Shown: piece after piece, positions 6,644 to 14,676 of the stretch
Position numbering within the stretch: position 1 is the first letter of the stretch
How the letters are laid out: each line of letters begins with the position of its first letter
Assembly: GCA_946531975.1 (NCBI GenBank)
Contig: CAMNAY010000003.1
Location: 1 to 29,290, forward strand
DNA: 29,290 bases
Source: an uncultured Ruminococcus sp.
GTDB taxonomy: Bacteria > Bacillota > Clostridia > Oscillospirales > Ruminococcaceae
Direction: 5' to 3'
Notes under the pieces: generated by a model
Seen by the model: the letters and a program-made list of their open reading frames with translations, nothing else
Databases searched by the model: none
Told to the model about the DNA's origin: nothing
Translations under genes and position numbers: made by a program

Positions 6644-8122
6644 TCAGTTCCCCTGCGCCGGCGTTGTCTGGGCAGCCGGCTTTTTTGTGATTTCCTCACT
6701 CCGAAGCGCATCCAGCAGAACCTTTGCGAACTGTGCATTGGAAATATCCGCACCGGTGCGCTCCTCAATCACCACACAGAACGCGACCGGACAGTCTTCA
6801 TCGAGGCAGAAGCCTGTCAGCAGGGAATTTTCAAATTCCTTTCCGTCCATGCGGATCTGTGCGGTACCGCTCTTGACGCCGCAGGTATAGGCACCGAGCG
6901 ATCCTGAATAATGCTTTTTCGCATTATCGACCTCGACATCATGCACGCCCTGTGCAGCCGCTCTGGTAAAGAGCTGCGGGGTGCGGGTCGTTGTACCGAG
7001 CTGTGTCACGCGGTTTTCGATGTCGGTATGCGATGCCAGAATATAGGGCTGCACAGCGGAGCCGCTGGCATTTGCGATTGCGCCCTGCCAGAGCATCAGC
7101 TGATAGGGGCTGACCAGTGTTTTGCCCTGTCCGAGGCAGCCCCACTGTGTCTCAAACTCCGTGCTGTCAGTCAGGGTGGTCGAAGCTGCGGGAATCGTCA
7201 GACCGTTCATGGTCAGCGGGGCAACCTTCTGTCCGTTGACAGAATAGCCCATCTGCGTATAGGTCTCGATGACCGCGGAAAGCGGAAGCTGTGAGGACTG
7301 CACAAGCTGTGCAAAGAACGGGTTGCAGCTGTTTGCGAATGCCTCATTGAGCGACTGTGTCCCGTGTCCGTAGGGATTGTGGCAGTTGATCTTGCCGCCG
7401 GTCGCATTGACCCATGAGCCGCTGCAGGAGAACTGCATCGCATTGACGGCATCGACGCCGTTCTGCTCATATGCCGCGATCAGCGTAGAGACCTTCTGCG
7501 TCGAGCCGGGGACAGTCGGGGAAAACGCCTTGCAGAGCAGGCTGCCGGAGGGCATACTTTCAATGTTGTCATAGCCGAGTGCCGGATCGACACAGGGCTT
7601 GCTCATGCAGACCAGCATCTCGCCGGTCTTCCAGTTATAGGCAACAGCCGTACCGTTTTTCTTGCCCAGCGCATTGTAGCAGGCACGGGTCGCCTTATGG
7701 GAAATCGTCGTCTGAAGCGTCACCGTACCGGAATTCTTGCCGTACAGGAAGCTGTAATTGGCAAGCAGTTCGATATTCTTCGTAACGACGGTATTGCTCA
7801 TCTGACCGCTGGTATCGCCGATCAGGTTTCCGACGTCGGCAAAGTGACCCGCTTCATACTCAGACATCGGTTTTGTGCCGTCAAACAGCACATCGCCCTT
7901 GCGGTCCGTGACCTTGCCGTAGCCGGTCTGTCCGGATTTCGCCATATAAAATGCGGAGCGTGTCACCAGCACATAGACCAGATACACCAGCGCCACCAGA
8001 AATGCTGCAAGCAGCAGTGCGGTGCCTTTTCCGGCACGCCGCATACTGCGCGGCGCGGAAACATCCAGCGGCGGAACATGAATCACGCGGGGCTGCTGCT
8101 CCTGCGGATAGATTCTCGGCAT
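6644..8122 (-). CDS. Class B penicillin-binding protein (transpeptidase)
   Basis: A 492-aa membrane-anchored D,D-transpeptidase that crosslinks peptidoglycan outside the cell. It has a cytoplasmic N-terminus, one transmembrane helix (about 33-53), a short dimerisation-like region and a transpeptidase domain with all three motifs: STQK (207-210, nucleophile Ser207), SCN (265-267) and KSGT (417-420). It is short for a PBP2/FtsI and resembles the PbpA/SpoVD-like partners of FtsW proteins. The ATG overlaps the stop of the FtsW-family gene by one base (TAATG), indicating translational coupling and a working polymerase/crosslinker pair. A Gln/Thr/Ala/Pro-rich tail follows the domain. Which process it serves (division, elongation or sporulation) is not settled by sequence alone. 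Confidence 0.94.
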   Translation of the reverse strand: MPRIYPQEQQPRVIHVPPLDVSAPRSMRRAGKGTALLLAAFLVALVYLVYVLVTRSAFYMAKSGQTGYGKVTDRKGDVLFDGTKPMSEYEAGHFADVGNLIGDTSGQMSNTVVTKNIELLANYSFLYGKNSGTVTLQTTISHKATRACYNALGKKNGTAVAYNWKTGEMLVCMSKPCVDPALGYDNIESMPSGSLLCKAFSPTVPGSTQKVSTLIAAYEQNGVDAVNAMQFSCSGSWVNATGGKINCHNPYGHGTQSLNEAFANSCNPFFAQLVQSSQLPLSAVIETYTQMGYSVNGQKVAPLTMNGLTIPAASTTLTDSTEFETQWGCLGQGKTLVSPYQLMLWQGAIANASGSAVQPYILASHTDIENRVTQLGTTTRTPQLFTRAAAQGVHDVEVDNAKKHYSGSLGAYTCGVKSGTAQIRMDGKEFENSLLTGFCLDEDCPVAFCVVIEERTGADISNAQFAKVLLDALRSEEITKKPAAQTTPAQGN

Positions 8123-9402
8123 TATGCACCGCCCCCCTTCCTGAGCTGTGCGGCAGTCCGTCCGGTCAGAACCGGCGCCTGTGCCGCCTTCAGAAAGCCC
8201 GCCATAATCCCGCTTGACAGCATTGAGCTGCCGCCCTGCGAGATGAACGGGATCGTCACGCCCGTAAACGGGATCAGATTACAGGAACCGAAGATATTGA
8301 GCGTCATCTGCACCATAAACATTGCAGCAACGCCCAGCGCCAGCCCTGAATGATAATAGCTGCGCGGCGGAACCGTCAGCAGTGCAGCGGGGAGGAACAG
8401 AACCAGAACGACCGTCATGATCGCTGTGAACAGTCCCCACTCCTCGCTGATCGTAGAGAACACAATATCAGTGCGCGAAGCTGCGACATTGACCAGTGTG
8501 CCGTTGCCGGCGCCCTTGCCGAACCAGCCGCCCTCCGCGATTGCGGTCAGCGCCTTGACCTGCTGGTAGCCGCTGCCGGACATATCCGACCAGATATCGG
8601 TGTGCAGTCTGTCCTGCACATAGGACGGTGCCAGCTTCCATGCCATGACTGCCACGAACACCACACCCGCGCCCAGCACCAGCATCAGGCGCACAGAAAT
8701 CTTCTCGCGCAGATAGCTGAAGCGCAGCAGCAATGCGCAGCCTGCCGCCGCCGCAAAGGTCGGCAGTGAGCCGAGGTCGCGGCTGTACCACTGCAAGCCG
8801 GCGATCACCGCCGTACAGAACAGCAGCAGCAGATTATCCGGCACAAAATGCCAGCCGTGAAATTCGGATTTTTTGAGCTGCGTGCGGATGGAGCTTGCAC
8901 AGATCAGCACAAACACCGGCTTGAGGAACTCCGAAGGCTGAATGGTGATGAAGCCAAGGTCAATCCAGATGCCTCTGGAACCGGTCAGGAAAAAGATCGC
9001 ACCGATCAGCACAACAAAGCAGCCGTACCAAAGCGGCTTGAGCTTTTCGGCACGGTACGGATTCCGCACCAGCACATAGGAAATCTGGCACATCAGAAAT
9101 GCCGCGATGCCGAAGATAAAGTGCTTCATTGCAAAAGCCAGCCCGCCGAAGCAGGACTGATAGATCGTACTCATGCCCAGCACCAGCAGCAGCACGGTAT
9201 CAACCGTACATGCCTCCTGTGCGACAAACTGCAAAATGATCGCGCCGACAAAATCGGAAATCAGCACGATGCAGGAGAGCTTCAGCACTTCGACGGTCAG
9301 ACCGAAGGAGAGCATCACCAGCAGCAGCATTGCCGTATGGGCGAACAGAACCAGCAGAAGAAGCAGCGGATGGGATACGGGATTGGTATTGCTCCTGCTC
9401 AT
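8122..9402 (-). CDS. FtsW/RodA/SpoVE-family peptidoglycan glycosyltransferase
   Basis: A 426-aa polytopic (SEDS) membrane protein that polymerises lipid II into glycan strands. Family motifs are TIQPSEFLKP, SRDLGS, the extracellular W-S-D-M-S-G-S-G-Y-Q, GGWFGKGAGNG, DIVFSTISEEWGL and PFTGVTIPFISQGGSS. About ten hydrophobic segments are visible. Its start overlaps the FHA gene stop by four bases (ATGA) with AAAGGA inside that gene, and its stop overlaps the PBP start by one base. The arrangement matches the usual SEDS-class B PBP pair. I cannot separate FtsW from RodA or SpoVE, although the FHA-FtsW-PbpA order recalls actinobacterial and clostridial wall operons. Confidence 0.94.
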   Translation of the reverse strand: MSRSNTNPVSHPLLLLLVLFAHTAMLLLVMLSFGLTVEVLKLSCIVLISDFVGAIILQFVAQEACTVDTVLLLVLGMSTIYQSCFGGLAFAMKHFIFGIAAFLMCQISYVLVRNPYRAEKLKPLWYGCFVVLIGAIFFLTGSRGIWIDLGFITIQPSEFLKPVFVLICASSIRTQLKKSEFHGWHFVPDNLLLLFCTAVIAGLQWYSRDLGSLPTFAAAAGCALLLRFSYLREKISVRLMLVLGAGVVFVAVMAWKLAPSYVQDRLHTDIWSDMSGSGYQQVKALTAIAEGGWFGKGAGNGTLVNVAASRTDIVFSTISEEWGLFTAIMTVVLVLFLPAALLTVPPRSYYHSGLALGVAAMFMVQMTLNIFGSCNLIPFTGVTIPFISQGGSSMLSSGIMAGFLKAAQAPVLTGRTAAQLRKGGGA

Positions 9403-9851
9403 GCGGTCACATCCTTTCCGGTGCCGCGGACGACCGTCAGCCGGCGCTTGCCGATCTGAATCTGGTCATTCTGCCGCAGGGTACGCGGCTGCGTGATCCG
9501 TCTGCCGTTGACAAGCACGCCGTTCTGTGCGCCGATATCCTCGATCGTCCACTGTCCGTTCGAGAGTGTCAGCAGCGCATGAAAGCGCGAGATTTCGTTA
9601 TCATCAAAGCGGATATCCGCCGCAGGATGTCTGCCGATCAGGATTTCCGCAGCTCCGAGCGGGAAGAATGTCGTCCCCATGGCAAGCATGTAGCCTCTGC
9701 CTTCCCGCGCCCAGTTCCGGTCTCCGCGGCGCCGTTCTCTGCCGGCTGCGACCAGAATAATCAGGGCACAGAAATCGACAAAGATCACCGCAAAAGCCGT
9801 GAGCGCCTCCCGCAGATACGGGTACCGCTCAAACAGCGCTGTTAGATCCAT
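9399..9851 (-). CDS. Membrane-anchored FHA-domain protein
   Basis: A 150-aa protein with one transmembrane helix (about 18-36), a basic juxtamembrane stretch (RERRRGDR, 38-45) and a C-terminal forkhead-associated domain (about 68-142). The FHA phosphothreonine-binding residues are present: GR (73-74), S-R-x-H (88-91) and N-G...N-G (110-116). It probably binds a Thr-phosphorylated partner at the membrane, such as a substrate of a PASTA-type kinase; no kinase is in the window. It is the first gene of the wall operon, with AAAGGAG upstream and the promoter at 9905-9934. Four-base overlap with the SEDS gene suggests a regulatory link to peptidoglycan synthesis. That link is inference from the context and from related operons. 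Confidence 0.92.
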   Translation of the reverse strand: MDLTALFERYPYLREALTAFAVIFVDFCALIILVAAGRERRRGDRNWAREGRGYMLAMGTTFFPLGAAEILIGRHPAADIRFDDNEISRFHALLTLSNGQWTIEDIGAQNGVLVNGRRITQPRTLRQNDQIQIGKRRLTVVRGTGKDVTA

Positions 9852-9904
9852 AGGTCAGGGTTGCTCCTTTCGTGTTGCGTTGTTTTCTGCATTTCTATCA
9901 TATC

Positions 9905-9934
9905 AGTATACCATATATAAGCGGAAATTGTCAA
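9905..9934 (-). promoter_or_regulatory. Promoter of the FHA-FtsW-PBP-CotH operon
   Basis: On the minus strand TTGACA, 18-nt spacer and TATACT with an extended TGG element. It lies about 50 nt upstream of the FHA start. Confidence 0.8.
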
Positions 9935-10005
9935 GCCGAACCCCGAAGCTGTAATGATTCTGACAAAGAATCTTCACATCTTGCATGTTTCTCAGAACAA
10001 AACGC

Positions 10006-10057
10006 GGCAGCAGTCAGTGCCCGCGCCCCTCTCCAATGCGCGGGCGCTGCTGCTGCC
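10006..10057 (-). terminator. Large GC-rich terminator hairpin after the dihydrouridine synthase gene
   Basis: Two stacked stems: outer GGCAGCAG (10006-10013) with CTGCTGCC (10050-10057), inner GCCCGCGC (10019-10026) with GCGCGGGC (10038-10045). On the minus strand it is followed by GCGTTTTGTT. It lies about 90 nt beyond the stop codon. The rest of 9935-10147 holds no gene I can support. Confidence 0.65.
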
Positions 10058-10147
10058 TCCGCCCTCTCTGCTATACTATACGGAATCCGCTGCGAAATCC
10101 TCACACAAAATCCAAAAAAACTTTCCGGATCGGGTCATATGCCTGAT

Positions 10148-11140
10148 TCAGTCCCGCTTTTCGTGCATCGCCAGATATTCCTGCACCAGCTTCTCTGCAT
10201 CGGCATACGTCTCAAGAGACGCCGAACGCGCACGGAATGCCGCGGCACCTGCCCTGCCGCGCAGATACCAGAGCGCATGCTTCCGTGCCTCACGCATCGC
10301 AAGCTGCTCCGATTTTTCGCTCATGTCAAGGATCATGCGGATATGCCGCAGCATTTCTGTCAGGCGCGTCCGGACATCCGGCGCGGTATACGGCTCCCCT
10401 GCCAGCGTGTGTGCAATTTCCCCAAAGATCCACGGATTCCCGTAGGTTGCACGCCCGACCATGACAAGATCACAGCCGGTCTCGCGGTACATCCGCACGG
10501 CATCCGCGCCTGACTGCACATCGCCGTTTCCGATGACCGGAACCTGCACCGCCGCCTTTACCGCAGCAATCGGTGCCCAATCCGCATTCCCGCTGTAATA
10601 CTGCATCCGCGTTCTGCCGTGAACCGTGATTGCAGCTGCACCTGCCGCCTCCATGCGCCTTGCAAAGTCCACCGCATTGACCGAAGCCGCATCCCAGCCC
10701 GTGCGCATCTTGACCGTCACCGGAACGGCGCCGTCCGCTGCCTTTACTGCCGCGCGCATGATCTGCTCTGCAAGCTCCGGCGTCTTCATCAGCGCACTGC
10801 CCGCTCCCTGATTCACGACCTTCGGCACCGGGCAGCCCATGTTCAGGTCGATCCAGTCCGGCTGAAAGGGAAGCAGCAGCTTCACCGCCTCTGCGATAAA
10901 CTCCGGCTCACTACCGAATAATTGCAGCCCCATCGGGCGCTCCTGCGGCGTGATGCGGCAAAGCTCGGCGCTGCCGCGGCTGCCGTAACAAAGTCCCTTT
11001 GCCGAGACCAGCTCGCCGGTACACATGCAGGCGCCGTGCTCCGTGCAGAGCGTGCGGTATGCCGTATCCGCGACCGATGCCATCGGCGCGAGTGCGGCTG
11101 TCTGCGGAACCGTCTGTCCCGCGATCGTCACTGTTTTCAT
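10148..11140 (-). CDS. dusB: tRNA-dihydrouridine synthase (DusB-like)
   Basis: A 330-aa FMN-dependent TIM-barrel enzyme that reduces uridine to dihydrouridine in the D loop of tRNA using NADPH. Motifs in order: LAPMASVAD (17-25), QLFGSEP (73-79), DLNMGCPVPKVV (98-109) with the conserved catalytic-acid Cys103, VTVKMRTGWD, ITVHGRTRMQ, VIGNGDV and VMVGRATYGNPW. The C-terminal helical RNA-binding domain is present. Length and motifs fit the DusB-type enzymes of Firmicutes. It starts 15 nt after the upstream membrane ORF, with GGAG just before the ATG, and is last in its operon. Confidence 0.95.
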   Translation of the reverse strand: MKTVTIAGQTVPQTAALAPMASVADTAYRTLCTEHGACMCTGELVSAKGLCYGSRGSAELCRITPQERPMGLQLFGSEPEFIAEAVKLLLPFQPDWIDLNMGCPVPKVVNQGAGSALMKTPELAEQIMRAAVKAADGAVPVTVKMRTGWDAASVNAVDFARRMEAAGAAAITVHGRTRMQYYSGNADWAPIAAVKAAVQVPVIGNGDVQSGADAVRMYRETGCDLVMVGRATYGNPWIFGEIAHTLAGEPYTAPDVRTRLTEMLRHIRMILDMSEKSEQLAMREARKHALWYLRGRAGAAAFRARSASLETYADAEKLVQEYLAMHEKRD

Positions 11141-11155
11141 CGTTCTCCAATCTGT

Positions 11156-11746
11156 TCACACTACGGTATCATTTTGAATCTGCGTACTGAAGGACGCCTC
11201 TGCGCGGAACACATGCAGTGCTTCGCACGCCATTTCAACCTGAAATTCGTGGAGCTGTACGCTGCACCGGTGCCCGCTGCCCGCCGCGTCGTTGAAGTCG
11301 ATCACGAGAATATGCGCTGTGGCTGCTCCGGTATACACGCCGTTGCCGTAGTATTTGGTCTGTTTCACATGCTTCTTTACATCGGTGATGCGGCTGTTCC
11401 GGACTGCCGTGATGCGGTTTCCCTGCCAGATGACTGTATAGTCTCCGCCGATGCTGATTCCGCCGCGCACCTTTCCCTTGTGATAAGTCAGAACTTTTCC
11501 TTCGAGATATGACCGTCCGATTTCCGGCAGTTCGTTTCCGCAGCTTCGGATAAATGCGCGGACAGGCGTGCGCAGGAGCTTCAGCAGTCCCCAGCCAAGA
11601 AAGATCAGACCGCCGATCGCGAGAAACACATTCGCTTCAACCGCACCGCTGCGCCAGAAAATTGCAGCGAGAAAAAACGGCAGCGAAATCGCGGACAGAA
11701 CAATGCCTGCGATGCTGCGGTACCGCGCATTGAGGTCAGCCTGCAT
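11156..11746 (-). CDS. Two-helix membrane protein, possibly the C-terminal part of an amber-split gene
   Basis: A 196-aa protein with two transmembrane helices (about 11-32 and 38-58) and a basic soluble C-terminal domain (about 65-196) that is beta-rich, with a G-x-x-x-T-G-A-A-T segment. I do not recognise the family. The frame continues upstream without another stop for 19 codons to the TAG at 11804-11806, which ends the previous membrane ORF. Those 19 codons (QYRKYRETHDFQRVRAK region) read like ordinary coding sequence. The ATG at 11746 has only a weak AGGG 8 nt upstream. It may be separate and coupled, or the second half of one 293-residue protein interrupted by an amber codon. Confidence 0.65.
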   Translation of the reverse strand: MQADLNARYRSIAGIVLSAISLPFFLAAIFWRSGAVEANVFLAIGGLIFLGWGLLKLLRTPVRAFIRSCGNELPEIGRSYLEGKVLTYHKGKVRGGISIGGDYTVIWQGNRITAVRNSRITDVKKHVKQTKYYGNGVYTGAATAHILVIDFNDAAGSGHRCSVQLHEFQVEMACEALHVFRAEASFSTQIQNDTVV

Positions 11747-11803
11747 CGTCTTTGCCCTGACGCGCTGAAAATCATGTGTTTCGCGGTATTTCCGGTACTG
11801 CGC

Positions 11804-12037
11804 CTACCATTCGTCCTGTTCATAGCGTTCGCCGGTGACGACAGACTGCCGGAATGCGGCATCCTTTTTCTCTGCACGGATCTCCCATACAAAGAACAGC
11901 GAGAACAGTCCGCCGAGCACCAATGCGATGATGACAGACCAGATCACAGGCACGCCGTAATACAGCAGCGCCAGAAAGCCGAGCGGTGTGCCGGCGACGA
12001 CCGTGAGCAGAAAGCGTTTTTTTCGGTTCATCTCCAT
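11804..12037 (-). CDS. Small two-helix membrane protein, possibly the N-terminal part of an amber-split gene
   Basis: A 77-aa protein: a short basic N-terminus (MEMNRKKR), two transmembrane helices (about 9-28 and 31-50) and a charged cytoplasmic tail ending DEW before TAG. A perfect AGGAGG lies 9 nt before the ATG. It starts 31 nt after the amidohydrolase gene and continues in the same frame, past its TAG, into the next membrane ORF. Taken together the two would be a four-helix protein with a soluble C-terminal domain. Family unknown. Confidence 0.65.
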   Translation of the reverse strand: MEMNRKKRFLLTVVAGTPLGFLALLYYGVPVIWSVIIALVLGGLFSLFFVWEIRAEKKDAAFRQSVVTGERYEQDEW

Positions 12038-12068
12038 TGCCGTAATCCTCCTGTCCGCTGCCGGACGC

Positions 12069-12899
12069 TCACGCCCCCTTCAGCAGCCGCAGTGCGTTCT
12101 GATAGGTAATCTTGTCATATTCCTCCGCAGTCAAACCGAGCGACTGCACAAATTCCAGCGTATCCGCGGGATTCTCCCAGGGAGAATCCGACCCGAACAG
12201 AATCTTGTCCGCACCGTGGTTCCGGATGATGCGCAGGCACTGCTCCGGTGAAATAAACTGCCGGATGAATGCCGTATCAAAGCAGATGTTCGTGCCGACG
12301 AGATACTGCTCGACCGCATCCCACTGCTCCCAGCCGCCGAGATGTGCTGCGATCAGGTTGCTGCCGTCCACATAGTCCAGTACATGCCGGATATTCTTCG
12401 GCTCTGCAAACACCGGCGGCGGCAGACCGATATCGGCACCCGCATGAAACACTGCAAGCAGACCGAGCTGCTCCGCTTTTTGCAGAATCCGGATCACCTC
12501 CGGACTGTCAATCATATACTGCTGAAACTGCAAGTGCAGCTTGATGCCGGCAAAGCCGCGTGCCGCAAGGTCCTCCAGAACGGCGTCAGCTTCCGGATCC
12601 GCGGGATGCAGCGTGCCGAAGGACAGTGCCCGTGCATCGCGGATTTCCTCCGCAAACCGGTTGATGCTCTGCGTCTGCGAGGGTTTTGTCGCAATCGGCA
12701 GACAGATACTGCGGTCCACGCCGGCTGCGGGCATGGAATTGAGCAGACCTTCGAGTGTTGCCGGACGGAAGCACAGCGGCGAACCGTCCGGATTCTGATA
12801 ATCCTCGCCCTGCTGCTGCCGGATTCCGCCGATCAGTGCGGCAACGCTGCGCTCTGCGATCTTCTCCGGAAAAATATGTGTATGAAAATCAATCAGCAT
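12069..12899 (-). CDS. Metal-dependent amidohydrolase (amidohydrolase_2 type)
   Basis: A 276-aa TIM-barrel hydrolase. Metal and active-site residues of the family are in place: H-x-H in MLIDFHTHIF (His6, His8), GIKLH (Lys120 region), FHAG (His152), AAHLGG (His186) and the catalytic FGSDSPW (Asp238). Members cleave C-N bonds or decarboxylate aromatic acids; the substrate here cannot be predicted. The start is supported by AGAGGA about 7 nt upstream. It opens the minus-strand operon with the two membrane ORFs and the dihydrouridine synthase, separated from the upstream HAD gene by a clear terminator (12968-13000). I found no convincing promoter in the 69 nt between that terminator and the start. 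Confidence 0.92.
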   Translation of the reverse strand: MLIDFHTHIFPEKIAERSVAALIGGIRQQQGEDYQNPDGSPLCFRPATLEGLLNSMPAAGVDRSICLPIATKPSQTQSINRFAEEIRDARALSFGTLHPADPEADAVLEDLAARGFAGIKLHLQFQQYMIDSPEVIRILQKAEQLGLLAVFHAGADIGLPPPVFAEPKNIRHVLDYVDGSNLIAAHLGGWEQWDAVEQYLVGTNICFDTAFIRQFISPEQCLRIIRNHGADKILFGSDSPWENPADTLEFVQSLGLTAEEYDKITYQNALRLLKGA

Positions 12900-12967
12900 G
12901 TATCATTCCTCTTTTGATTCAAACTCTGTGCCGTTCCAGCAAATGCCTGCGAGAGGCTTCCCGTGAG

Positions 12968-13000
12968 AAAAAGACCGTCCGGTTCATCACCGCACAGTCT
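12968..13000 (-). terminator. Rho-independent terminator after the HAD phosphatase gene
   Basis: On the minus strand AGACTGTGCGG pairs with CCGGACGGTCT (one mismatch, one wobble) around a 7-nt loop and runs into TTTTT. It ends the dnaX-recR-HAD transcription unit. Confidence 0.85.
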
Positions 13001-13653
13001 CATTCTGTCCATATCTTCAAAAGCTCAGCCCAGCTGTCAGCCGTGCGGTCACAGATCTGCTCCAGCTCTGCCCATTCCGGTTCTGCGGTCACATCACGGA
13101 TGCCGACGACCGGAAATCCGGCTGCCTTCGCCGTTTTCGCCGCATAGAGCGCATCCTCAAAGACCAGAGTCTCCGCAGGTGCTGCGCCGAGTCTGCGTGC
13201 CGCTTCCAGATACATCTCCGGTTCCGTTTTCCCTTCGGGGAAATCATCCGCAGTCAGCACCGCCTGAAAGCAGTCTGCGATGCCGAGCCGCTTCAGCGCC
13301 GCGGGCAGCAGCGCCGGATAAGTCACGGTCGCCAGCGCGCAAGGTATTCCCTTTTCTGACGCAGTTTGCAGAAACCGCTTCGCATCCGGCTTCAGCGGAA
13401 GCTCCTCCAGATACGCCTTCGCAGCACGTTCGCTGACCGTCCTGACCGCTTCTTCCGCTGTCATCGGCAGCGAAAACCGCGCAACGATATATGCACACGC
13501 CTCCTCGACCGTCATCGGCTTGACTTCCTCGTCAATGCCTTCCGGCGGGTCAATGCCGAATTCACGGAGAAACCGCGATACCAGCTCCGACCACATACCG
13601 AGGGAATCCAGCAGAGTTCCGTCGAGGTCAAAAATCATCGCCCTGATCTTCAT
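13000..13653 (-). CDS. HAD-superfamily phosphatase (phosphoglucomutase/phosphatase-like)
   Basis: A 217-aa hydrolase of HAD subfamily IA with a helical cap between motifs I and II. Motif I is FDLDGTLLDS (nucleophile Asp9, acid/base Asp11), motif II lies in ALATVTYP (Thr109/111), motif III is the lysine of EGKTEP (Lys142) and motif IV is FEDALYAAKTAKAAG (Glu166-Asp167). The family dephosphorylates small sugar or nucleotide phosphates; substrate is not readable. The ATG overlaps the recR stop as ATGA, with GGAG upstream in recR, so it is translationally coupled. Confidence 0.93.
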   Translation of the reverse strand: MKIRAMIFDLDGTLLDSLGMWSELVSRFLREFGIDPPEGIDEEVKPMTVEEACAYIVARFSLPMTAEEAVRTVSERAAKAYLEELPLKPDAKRFLQTASEKGIPCALATVTYPALLPAALKRLGIADCFQAVLTADDFPEGKTEPEMYLEAARRLGAAPAETLVFEDALYAAKTAKAAGFPVVGIRDVTAEPEWAELEQICDRTADSWAELLKIWTE

Positions 13654-14255
13654 TCCATTTCGCTCCGGTTTGAGAGGGCGCGGAACAGCGTCACCTCATC
13701 CGTATATTCGATCACGCCGCCAACCGGCAAGCCGAATGCCAGCCGTGTTACCCTGACGCCGAGCGGCTTCAGCAGCCGGGAAAGATACATCGCAGTCGCT
13801 TCGCCTTCTACGCTGGGATTCGTCGCCATAATGACCTCCCCGACGCCGCCCGCCTGCACGCGCTCCAGCAGCTGTTTCACGCGCAGATGCTCCGGCGTGA
13901 TGCCGTCGAGCGGGGAGATCAGTCCGTGCAGGACATGATACAGCCCGTCATATTCATGCGTCCGCTCGATTGCCGCGACGTCCTTCGGACCCTCCACGAC
14001 ACAGATCGTGCTGCGGTCGCGCTTGGCACTGCCGCAGATGCTGCAAATCTCGCCCTCAGTCAGATTCTGACAGACCGGACAGTCATGCACCTTCCGCTTG
14101 GCATTGAGGATCGCATCGGCAAACTCCTGCGCATCCTCTGCCGGCATCTCCATGACGGCAAACGCAAGGCGCTGCGCGGTCTTCATTCCGATACCGGGCA
14201 GCGCCGCAAATTTTTCGGCTAAAACGACAAGCGGCAATGCGCTGAAATCGTCCAT
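13650..14255 (-). CDS. recR: Recombination protein RecR
   Basis: A 201-aa protein that works with RecO/RecF to load RecA at gaps in DNA. It has the helix-hairpin-helix LPGIGMKTAQRLAF (19-32), a four-cysteine zinc finger (Cys59, 62, 71, 74), a Toprim domain starting at CVVEGPKD (85-92), and the C-terminal LPVGGVIEYTDEVTL walker-like segment. An in-frame GTG at 14288 would add 11 residues, but they overlap ybaB. The ATG at 14255, 7 nt after the ybaB stop, gives the normal RecR length. The dnaX-ybaB-recR order is the classic bacterial cluster. Confidence 0.96.
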   Translation of the reverse strand: MDDFSALPLVVLAEKFAALPGIGMKTAQRLAFAVMEMPAEDAQEFADAILNAKRKVHDCPVCQNLTEGEICSICGSAKRDRSTICVVEGPKDVAAIERTHEYDGLYHVLHGLISPLDGITPEHLRVKQLLERVQAGGVGEVIMATNPSVEGEATAMYLSRLLKPLGVRVTRLAFGLPVGGVIEYTDEVTLFRALSNRSEME

Positions 14256-14262
14256 TGCGTTC

Positions 14263-14610
14263 TCAGAACAGACCGGGCAGTGCGACACCGCCGGTGATCT
14301 TGCTCATCTCAGTCTCGGTGGTCTGCTCAACATTGTTGATTGCCTCGTTGACTGCGCTGATGATGAGATCCTGCAGCATCTCAATGTCCTCCGGATCGAC
14401 GACCTCAGGCTTCAGCTCGATGGACTGAAGGGTCTTCTTACCGGTCACGGTAACGGAAACTGCACCGCCGCCTGCGGTTGCAGAGAAGGTGCGCTGCTCG
14501 ATGTCTTCCTGAAGAACAGTGATCTGATCCTGCATTTTGCGGGCCTGATGGATCATGCTGTTCATGTCCTGCCCGCCGCCCTGAAACTGCTTGGGTACTC
14601 TCGATTTCAT
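14263..14610 (-). CDS. YbaB/EbfC nucleoid-associated protein
   Basis: A 115-aa member of the YbaB/EbfC family, a small dimeric DNA-binding protein often found between dnaX and recR. Recognisable segments are a Gln/Met-rich N-terminal helix (Q-A-R-K-M-Q-D-Q-I), TFSATAGGGAVSVTVTG, the acidic LKPEVVDPEDIEMLQDLI and the C-terminal GGVALPGLF. Strong TAGGAGAA is 7 nt upstream of the ATG. It follows dnaX after 66 nt, with no terminator in that gap. Confidence 0.95.
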   Translation of the reverse strand: MKSRVPKQFQGGGQDMNSMIHQARKMQDQITVLQEDIEQRTFSATAGGGAVSVTVTGKKTLQSIELKPEVVDPEDIEMLQDLIISAVNEAINNVEQTTETEMSKITGGVALPGLF

Positions 14611-14676
14611 AAGAATTCTCCTATCATTTTTAATTTCATTTATTATGATAAGCCGCGGAAATCTCCGGCGGCGATA

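Noticed and set aside
14256..14288. GTG start giving RecR 11 extra residues
   Set aside because: The extension overlaps the ybaB end, lacks a ribosome site and exceeds the normal RecR length.
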